In this document: one piece after another, positions 56,401 through 64,000 of the stretch
Layout of the letters: each line of letters begins with the position of its first letter
Numbering within the stretch: the stretch's first letter is position 1
Assembly: GCF_950295315.1 (NCBI RefSeq)
Contig: NC_080181.1
Coordinates: forward strand, 39,957,375-40,021,374
Length of the DNA stretch: 64,000 nucleotides
Reading direction: 5' to 3'
DNA from: Erinaceus europaeus
Taxonomy: Eukaryota; Chordata; Mammalia; Eulipotyphla; Erinaceidae
Notes under the pieces: generated by a model
Database searches by the model: none
Told to the model about the DNA's origin: nothing
The model's input: only the letters and a program-made list of their open reading frames with translations
Program-made: the position numbers and the translations under genes

Positions 56401-56864
56401 GAGGAAGACTGCTATTTTCTATAAGCACACATTCTTCTCAAGTCCTTGAGTTCATTCTGTTTCATGTGCCCACATGTGTTCTTGGCAACAGATGATATGG
56501 AGAATGAACCATGGGTATTTTCAGAGAGGGAGAGAGAGAGAGAGAGAGAGAAGAGAGAGAAAGCATCAAGAAGCCTGAAATAGGTATAAAATGAAACAAA
56601 TGAACAAAAGGAAAAACAACCAGTTGAAAGAGTGGAGAAATCAAGTAAGAACTTCAGGAGTTTAGCAAATGCAAACATTACCAAAGAATTAGAAAAATTT
56701 TGATTTTTTTTTTTTTACCATAAGAAAATATCTCATGAAAAAGACAACAGAAGTCATGAGTGGGAAACAGAGGCTGTACAACAATAAGTGGGGAAAAGTG
56801 ACACCTTAGCAGCAAGGCCATTTGTGTTGTTGTAACAGAAGACTGTACAAATAATAGAAATTTG
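56401..56864. other. No gene; short (GA)n run
   Basis: (GA)n at about 56522-56558. Otherwise single-copy-looking DNA. Confidence 0.45.
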
Positions 56865-57060
56865 GGGCAGAGAACTAGCTCACTTGGATAATGCATTGCT
56901 TTATGATGTGCAGTTCCCAAGTTTCAAGCTGGCCCCCACTACATTGGAGGAAACCTTAGTGCTATGATTTCATCTTCTTTCTCATTCTGGATTACTTTTT
57001 ATATCTGAAAAAGTCAGCCAAAGTAGGATGACAAAAATAAATAAGCATTAAATAAATAAG
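56865..57060 (+). mobile_element. SINE-like element, type G
   Basis: GGGGCAGAGAACTAGCTCAC, GATAATGCATTGCTTTATGA, CCCAAGTTTCAAGCTGGCCC (B box region), AAAAATAAATAAGC tail. Same architecture as the others but different wording, about 195 bases. Confidence 0.6.
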
Positions 57061-57066
57061 TAACAG

Positions 57067-57426
57067 TATGGGTTACAGTTGTCTCTCAAGGGTGGGAGAG
57101 AGAGACAGCTAGGGACTCATGGCTGAGTGGTATGCAGTTCAGTCTTTATTCATGTGGAACGCAGCGCAATCTAAGCTATCTCTAATCACAATCCTGTCCT
57201 TATATATCCTGAGGCGGAAGAGTCAGTTCTGAAGAGGATGTACGTAGGATAGGGGGTGGGGAGAAAGAAGAAGCGTGCAAAACATTGAGGATAAAACCAA
57301 TGCCCTGGAGGCAGGGCAGTGCTTAGTTAACAGTGGTTATGTAAATAGAATACAGTGTTAAGCAGGAGGGATTAAACCAATGAAACAGAAGGGGTCTTAG
57401 AAGCAGAATTTAGAAGCAGACCAACA
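57067..57426 (-). mobile_element. Solo LTR with 6-bp target duplication
   Basis: TAACAG at 57061-57066 recurs at 57427-57432. On the minus strand it starts TGTTGGTCTGCTTCTAAATT. A GATATATAAGGAC box and a TGAATAAAGACT polyadenylation signal follow in LTR order. Sister copy of 52045-52433. Confidence 0.87.
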
Positions 57427-57614
57427 TAACAGAAACTTTTTTCCTGCAACCCTAGAGGCTGGAAAGTCTAAGGTCAAGAAGTCAGGAGCCAAGAACTCAG
57501 GAGATTTGGTGGCTAATGAGTTTCTACTTCCTGGCTCATAGAACATAAGTTTGTTTTACTTGTTAATAAAAGTCATTTTACTAGGGAAATAATGGTTACA
57601 GAACAAGTTGTCAA

Positions 57615-58126
57615 CATTTAAGTACAACTTCTCTTTCTTCCTTCCTTTCTCTTTCTTTTCTTCTTTCTTTCTCTATTCCTTCCTTCCCTCCTTCCTTTCT
57701 TTTTTCTTTCTCTCTTTCTTTCATTGAATAGGACAGAAAGAAATTGGGTGGGGGGAGTTGGGTCATAGTGCAGCAGGTTAAGCGCATGTGGTGTGAAGTG
57801 CAAGATCCAGGTTCAAGCCCCCAGCTACCCACCTGCAGGGCAGTCTATTCACAGGCAGTGAAGCAGGTCTGCAGGTGTCTATATAAATACAACAATAACA
57901 AAAACAAACAAGTGCAACAAAAGGGAAAATAAAAAAAATCATAAAAATAGAAATTGTATGGGGAGAGGAGGTAGAGAAGGAGAGAGAAAGATAAACACAT
58001 GCAGACCTGCTTTGCTGCTTGTGAAGTGACAAGGTGGGGAGCTAGGGGCTAGAACCTGTATCATTGACCAGGTCCTTGCACTTAGTACTATGTGTGCTTA
58101 GCTCAGTGTGTCACTGCCCGGACCCC
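57615..58126 (-). mobile_element. SINE type A split by another SINE
   Basis: A pyrimidine tract (57620-57722) is followed by GAATAGGACAGAAAGAAATT, the tail side of a minus-strand type A SINE. Its body and head continue at 57950-58126 (AAAGATAAACACATGCAGAC to GTCACTGCCCGGACCCC). The SINE at 57744-57945 interrupts it. Confidence 0.8.
57744..57945 (+). mobile_element. SINE type A nested in the inverted SINE
   Basis: GTTGGGTCATAGTGCAGCAG head, CCCCCAGCTACCCACCTGCA, a shortened middle, ACAACAATAACAAAAACAA. AGAAATTG is found at both ends as a short duplication. Confidence 0.85.
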
Positions 58127-58289
58127 AATTATGATTTATTATCTCCCTGTAATAGGTGTCTGCACACCACTACCGCCAACAACTTAATTCTTTCTCCAGA
58201 ACTATCTTCATAGTCGTATATTTAATTTTCCCTTCAGTTTATCTTCTTTGTCTTTTTTTAACTCAGATAACTTAGCCAAGACAAGAGCA

Positions 58290-58740
58290 AGAATAGCACC
58301 CGCAATACCTTTACCTCATATTTATCCAGTGGACACTCAAATACTAATCAGAAGGGACATACACACCCCTACATTCATAGCTGCATTGTTCACAATAACC
58401 AAAGAGTGAAGCAGCCTAAATGCCCATCAATAGATAACTGGCTAAGCAATTATGGGATATAAATTCCATGGAATACTAGTCTGCAATCAAAAAAGATGAT
58501 AATGTGTACTTGGGTACAAAGTGAGTAAAAAGATGAAAGACAACTACCAGATGGTTACTCTTGTATATGAAATCTAGAGATCTGATTTACACGAATTTGC
58601 AAAAAAAAAAATCATCCAAACAAATAAAAAGCAAGCAAACTGTAAGACATGTGAGAACTGTGGTGGTTATCTTTGGCAGGTAGGATTGTGGGGACAGGGG
58701 AATTTGCTGGTGGGGTTGGTGTGGAATTGTAATCTTACAA
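58290..58740 (+). mobile_element. Old L1 ORF2 end and 3' UTR fragment
   Basis: AATCAGAAGGGACATACACA, CACAATAACCAAAGAGTGAA, TGGAATACTAGTCTGCAATC: the ORF2 C-terminal region of an older L1, ending near GGAATTGTAATCTTACAATC. Confidence 0.75.
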
Positions 58741-59093
58741 TCTTTTTTTTATTATTTTACTTTTTATTTTTATTTCTTTATTGGGGAATTAATGTTTTAC
58801 ATTCAACAGTAAATACAATAGTTTGTACATGCATAACATTCCCCAGTTTCCCATATAACAATACAAGCCCCACTAGGTCCTCTGTCATCCTTCATGGACC
58901 TGTATTCTCCCCACACACCAATCCCAGAGTCTTTTACTTTGGTGTAATACGCCAATTCCATTTCAGGTTCTACTTGTGTTTTCTTTTCTGATCTTGTTTT
59001 TCAACTTCTGCCTGAGAGTAAGATCATACCATATTCATCCTTCTGTTTTTGCCTAACTTCACTTGACATGAATTTTTCAAGTTCCATCCAAGA

Positions 59094-62000
59094 TCAACTG
59101 AAAACGATGAAGTCACCATTTCTTACAGCTGAGTAGTAGTCCATTGTGTATATATACCACAACTTGCTCAGCCACTCATCTATTGTTGGACACCTGGGTT
59201 GCTTCCAGGTTTTGGCTATTACAAATTGTGCTGCCAAGAACATATGTGTACACAGATCTTTTTGGATGGATGTGTTGGGTTTCTTAGGATATATCCCCAG
59301 GAGAGGAATTGCAGGATCATAGGGTAGGTCCATTTCTAGCCTTCTGAAAGTTCTCCAGACTGTTCTTCACAGAGGCTGGACCAAATGACATTCTCACCAG
59401 CAGTGTAGAAGGGTTCCTTTGACCCCACACCCTCTCCAGCATTTGCTGCGGTTACCTTTTCTGATGTATGACATTCTTACAGGAGTGAAGTGGTATCTTA
59501 TTGTTGTCTTTATTTGCATTTCTCTGACAATCAGAGACTTGGAGCATTTTTTCATGTGTTTCTCGGCCTTTTGCATCTCTTCTGTGATGAATATTCTGTC
59601 CAACTCCTCCCCCCATTCTTGGATGGGGTTATTTGTTGTCTTGTTGTTGAGTCTGGCAAGCTCTTTATATATGTTGGTTATTAAACTCTTATCTGATGTA
59701 TGACATGTAAAGATCTCCCATTCTGTGAGGGGTCTCTTGGTTTGGGTAGTGGTTTCTTTTGCTGTACAGAGGCTTTTTAATTTGATGTAGTCCCATAGGT
59801 TTATACTTGCCTTAGTCTTCTTTGTAATTGGATTCATTTCATTGAAAATGTCTTTAAAATTTATGCAGAAAAGAGATCTGCCAATATTTTCCTCTAAGTA
59901 TCTGGTAGTTTGTGGTCTAACATTCAAGTCCTTGATCCACTTTTGGATTTGGTGAAATACAGTGATTCAGTTTCATTCTTCTGCATGTCTCAACCCATTG
60001 TTTCCAACACCACTTGTTGAAGAGACTCTGCTTTCCCCATGTAATAGCCTGGGCCCCTTTGTCAAAGATTAGATGTCCATAGGTGTAGGGGCTCACTTCT
60101 GGGCTCACAATTCTATTCCACTGGTCAGTGTGTCTGTTCATGTTCCAATACCAAGCAGTTTTGATGACAATGACCCTATAATACAATTTGAGATCTGGGA
60201 GTGTGATGCCTCCAGTTCTGTTCTTTTTTCTCAAGATTGTTTTGGCAATTCTAGGTCTTTTCTGGTTCCAGATAAACATTTGTAGCATTTTTTTCTATTC
60301 TCCTAAAAAATGTGCTTGGGACTTTGATTAAATTTGTAGATGGCTCTGGGTAGTATATTCATTTTGATGATGTTAATTCTTCCAACCCATGAACATGGAT
60401 ATCTTTCCACTTCTTTGTGTCTTTTTCAGTTTCTTTGAGTAGTGACTCATAATTTTCAGTATACAAGTCTTTCACTTCTTTGGTTAGATTTACTCCTAGA
60501 TATTTTATTGTTTGTTGCTATAGTAAAAGGAACTGATTTATGGGTTTCAATTTCTTTTAACTTTGTGTTTGCATAGAGAATGCCACTGACTTTTGAATGT
60601 TAATTTTGTAGCCTGACACCTTTTGTATTGCCTAATGATTTCCAAAAGCTTCTTGCTGGATTCCTCAGGTTTTTCCATGTATACTATCATGTCATCTGCA
60701 AATAAGGAGAGTTTGACTTCTTCTCTTTCAATCTGTATCCCTTTAATTCCTTGCTCCTGCCTGATTGCTTTGGCAAGAGCTTGCAACACTATGTTGAATA
60801 GGAATGCTGATAGTGGGCATCCCTTTCTAGTACCTGATCTGAGTGGAAATGCTTCCAGTTTTTCACCATTGAGTATGATGTTGGCTGTAGGTTTGCTATA
60901 TATAGATTCCACTGTCTTCAGGAATTTTCCAAATATTCCCATTTTTATAGTGTTTTGATCATAAAAGGATGTTGGATTTTGTCAGAGGCTTTCTCTGCAT
61001 CTATTGATATGACCATGTGGTGTTTGGTCTTGCTTTTGTTGATGTGGTGGATCACATTGATTGATTTACATATATTAAACCAACCTTGCACGAATGGGAT
61101 AAACCCCACTTGCTCATGATGAACAATCTTTTTAATATACTGCTGTACCGGGTTGGCTAGTATTTTGTTCAGTATTTTCGCATCTATGTTCATCAGAGAT
61201 ATTGCTCTGTAGTTTTCTTTTTTGGTTGTGTCCCTGTCTACTTTTGGTATCAGGGTGACGTTGGCTTCATAGAAGCTGGCAGGGAGTATTCCAGTGTCTT
61301 CCATCTTCTGGAAGACTTTTAAAAGTAGAGGTATTAGTTCTTCTTTAAAGGTTTTGTAGAATTCATTTGTAAAACCATCTGGTCCAGGACTTTTATTTTG
61401 GGGGAGATTTTTGATGACTGTTTCAATTTCATTACCTGTGATGGGCCTGTTCTTGTTATCCACTTCCTCTTTACTTAGTTTTGGAAATTGGTAGGTATCT
61501 AGGAAATCATCCATTTCTTCCAGGTTCTTTAGCTTGGTGACATATGGTTGTTCATAGAAGCCTCAAATGATATGATGAATTTCTGCAGTGTCTGTTGTGA
61601 TAACTCCTTTTTCATTTAGTATCCAATTTATTTGGGTCTTCTCATTTTTTGTTTTGTTAGTCTGGCTAAAGGTCTGTCGATTTTGTTTGCTCTTTCAAAG
61701 AACCAACATTTACTTTTGTTGATCTTTTGTATGGTTTTCTTATTCTCAATGTTATTCATTTCCGGCCTAACTTCAATGATTTCCGTCCTTCTGGTTGCTT
61801 TAGTGTTCCTTTGTTCTTCTTCTAGGTCTTTAAGATGTGCAATCAGGCTATTTATTTGTGCTTTTTGTTTCCTAATGTGTGCTTGTATGGCTATGAACTT
61901 CCCTCTCAGTACTGCCTTAGAGTGTTCCAAATATTTTGATAGCTCGTGTCTTCATTTTCATTGAATTCTCGAAACATTTTGAATTCTTCCTTTATTTCAT

Positions 62001-62770
62001 CTTTTGACCATAAGTTGTTAAGAAGTGTACTGTTGAGTTTCCACATTTTGGGACTGTTACTAATCTTTTGTTGATTTTTAAGTGTTAGTTTAATTCCATT
62101 GTGGTCTGAGAAGATGCTTGGGATGATTTCAATGCTCTTGAATTTTCTGATGCTGTCTTTGTGGACTAACATATGGTCTATCCTTGAGAATGACCTATGT
62201 GGATTTCAGTAAAATGTGTATTCCAGTTTCTTGGGATGAATGACTCTGAAAATGTCCAATAGTTCTAGTTTATCTATCTCTTCATTTAGCTCCCTTATGT
62301 CTTTATTGATTTTCTGCCTGGATGATCTCTCAAGTTGAGAGAGTAGGGTGTTGAAGTCCCCTACTATGACTGTGTTGCTGTTAATATATTGCTGTAGCTC
62401 TTTCCGTAGAAGTTTGATGTATTTAGATGGCTTCTCATTGGGTGCATAGATGTTAATAATTGTTAAGTCCTCTTGATTGACTGATCCTCTGAGAATTAAG
62501 TAGTGTCTATTCCTATCTTTTTTTAATCTTATCTATTTTAAAGTCTATCATGTCATATATGAGAATAGCTGTTTCTGCCCTTTTTTGTGGGCCATTGGCT
62601 TGTATGATAGTTTTCCATCCTTTCACTTTAAGTCTGTGTTTGTCTTGTTGAGTTAGGTGGGTTTCCTGTAGACAGCATATTGTTGGGTTATGTTTCTGAT
62701 ACATCTTCCTATTCTGTGTCTTTCAATAGGTAAATTCAGGCCATTGACATTTATTGATATCAACGATTGA
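59094..62770 (-). pseudogene. L1 ORF2, broken in several frames
   Basis: Endonuclease piece NPTICCLQETHLTQQDKHRL and GWKTIIQANGPQKRAETAIL (62.5-62.7 kb). RT pieces [15 protein letters not shown] motif as [20 protein letters not shown] (61.4 kb), [20 protein letters not shown] (61.2 kb), [20 protein letters not shown] and [20 protein letters not shown] with the catalytic FADD (60.7 kb), [20 protein letters not shown] (60.25 kb), C-terminal [16 protein letters not shown] (59.4 kb) and MDLPYDPAIPLLGIYPKKPN (59.3 kb). About 3.7 kb in total with at least six frame changes, so inactive. Confidence 0.9.
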
Positions 62771-62843
62771 AGATATTTCAATGCCATTCTTGTAGAGTTT
62801 TAGAGTGTTCTGATATATGTCCTATTTGTGGTGGTCTGATTGT

Positions 62844-63677
62844 TTATAGGAGACCTTTCCGAACTTCTTTCAGGGCCGGCTTGGTGATAGTTGATTCCTT
62901 CAACTGTTGCTTGTCTGAGAAGGTTTTGATGCCTCCATCTAGTCTGAATGACAATCTAGCAGGATATTGTATTCTTGGTTGAAAGCCTTTCTCATTGAGC
63001 ACTCGATAGATATCTTGCCATTCTCTTCTGGCCTGTAGTGTTTGTATGGAGAAGTCTGTTGCTGATCTTATAGGTTTTCCTCTGTAGGTGACTCTTTGTT
63101 TTTCTCTTGCAGCCTTCAGGATCCTTTCTTTATCCTTATTCCTTTCCATTCTAAGTATGATATGTCTTGGTGTCTTTAGGTCTGGGTTAATTCTGTTTGG
63201 GACCCTCTGGGCTTCTTGAATTTTCATGTCTTTGATGTTGTCTAGACTAGAGAAGTTTTCACCTATTATGGCCTGGAAAATGCTTTCTTCCTCTCCCTCT
63301 CTTTCTTCCTCTGGTATGCCAATAATGTGTATATTGTTTCTTTTGAAGTCATCCCATAGGACTCTGTTGTTGTTTTCAGCATCTACTAGTCTCTTTTTGA
63401 TATTTCTTATTTCTTTTTTAGTTGTCTCTAATTCTTCCTGGATCTTGCTAATTCTGTCTTCAGCCTCATTGATTCTATTCTCTCTGCCCTCTACTGTTTT
63501 CTGGAGTTCATCTATTTTGTTGCCCTGCTCTGATACTGTTTTAGCTTGTTCAGCTAGTTGCATTCTTAGCTTAGCGATTTCAGCTTTCAGCACTCTGAGA
63601 TAATTAGTATTTCCTTCCATATTCTCATTTGTTGTTCCTGTATTTCTGATTACAATTTTTTCAAATTCTTTACTCAC
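62844..63677 (-). pseudogene. L1 ORF1, long open part
   Basis: 277 codons are open: coiled coil (LKAEIAKLRMQLAEQAKTVS through EELETTKKEIRNIKKRLVDA), RRM (NNIHIIGIPEEEREGEEESI), C-terminal domain (RVPNRINPDLKTPRHIILRM, KQRVTYRGKPI) and end KPALKEVRKGLL. The first codon at 63677 is GTG, not the true start. The natural N-terminus (ETNQDKSRAKSPLEGEAQ) lies in another frame upstream at about 63.70-63.78 kb, after a frameshift near 63690. So the product is incomplete although the core domains are intact. Confidence 0.9.
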
Positions 63678-63815
63678 TCCTGTGATTATTTCCTAGCTAG
63701 TGTTTGGATGTTGAACTTGTTATTTTGTGCTTCACCCTCTAGGGGACTTTTTGCTCGACTCTTGTCCTGGTTTGTTTCTCCAATATTTCTTCTTGTTGTT
63801 TTAAGTATTTTATAT

Positions 63816-64000
63816 ATTATGTTATGAGTTCCCTTTATCAGTACTTTTCAAATTACTGATCACTATTGCCTGGATTGACTTGTGTCTAAGTAAGGTAATT
63901 AAAGGGTTCACAGTGGTGGAAGTTAACAGTTGTTTCAATAGTATTTTAATCCCTGAGTTGGTGCTCAGAGGTTTAAAAGCCTCTTTTTTTTTTCTTCCCT
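63816..64000 (-). promoter_or_regulatory. L1 5' UTR, partial
   Basis: ATTGAAACAACTGTTAACTT and ACCTTACTTAGACACAAGTC on the minus strand match the 5'-UTR copies at 31.9 and 39.95 kb. The window ends inside it. Confidence 0.8.

Larger units (their letters stand above)
58745..64000 (-). mobile_element. Nearly complete L1 (second subfamily), cut by window end
   Basis: T-rich end at 58743-58790 (poly-A side), a 3' UTR to about 59090 that is much shorter than that of the 41-kb L1, ORF2 (about 59094-62770), ORF1 (62844-63.82 kb) and 5' UTR to the window edge. Its 3' end reads GAATGTAAAACATTAATTCC on its own strand. Order and lengths are normal for L1, but frameshifts break both ORFs. Its 5' end and target duplication lie outside the window. 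Confidence 0.92.

Noticed and set aside
61632..61964. Plus-strand 110-codon hydrophobic frame
   Set aside because: Antisense of L1 ORF2, same artefact as above.

Overview
The window looks like nuclear DNA of a hedgehog (Erinaceidae, most likely Erinaceus europaeus): AT-rich, with no bacterial-style gene packing and almost entirely built of retrotransposons. Three things point to that host. First, there are more than 25 copies of tRNA-derived SINEs with the hedgehog-type body (B-box-like GGTTCGAACCC, then a CTCCCCACCTGCAGGGG block and a pyrimidine-rich tail). Second, there are many fragments of one L1 lineage with an unusually long 3' UTR. Third, there are two copies of a Vingi-like non-LTR retrotransposon, a clade that among mammals has been reported only from hedgehogs (Kojima, Kapitonov and Jurka 2011, cited from memory). 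I see no host protein-coding gene that I can name, no RNA gene and no CRISPR array.

Layout. 1-6.2 kb: mostly single-copy DNA with scattered SINEs and L1 3' ends. 6.2-15.3 kb: an old, decayed plus-strand L1 patchwork cut by SINEs and by two solo LTRs, each with a perfect 6-bp target duplication. 15.3-26.2 kb: SINEs, microsatellites, an 88-bp perfect palindrome at an L1 tail (16.8 kb) and a 183-bp complete non-autonomous Vingi element (24.0 kb). 26.2-29.6 kb: a 3-kb minus-strand L1 3' portion. 29.6-41.2 kb: L1 5'-UTR and 3'-UTR fragments, SINEs and single-copy DNA. 41.24-50.31 kb: a full-length minus-strand L1 with a 15-bp target duplication and a YY1-like motif at its 5' end. Its ORF1 is split by a solo LTR and its ORF2 by a 1,685-bp 5'-truncated Vingi. 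50.3-58.7 kb: older L1 pieces, two related LTRs, SINEs and an L1 with a 5' inversion. 58.7-64.0 kb: a second, nearly complete minus-strand L1 of another subfamily, running off the window end.

How the parts relate. The L1 machinery most likely mobilised the poly-A-tailed SINEs. The Vingi pair shows a second, separate LINE/non-autonomous partnership: both copies end in the same 3' sequence with a short GAA tail and no poly(A), and both have perfect target duplications. The nesting gives a relative age order: old L1 patchwork, then the 41-50 kb L1, then Vingi and LTR insertions into it. The Vingi RT frame is open for about 520 codons and is joined in frame to a piece of L1 ORF2, which is the most notable object in the window.
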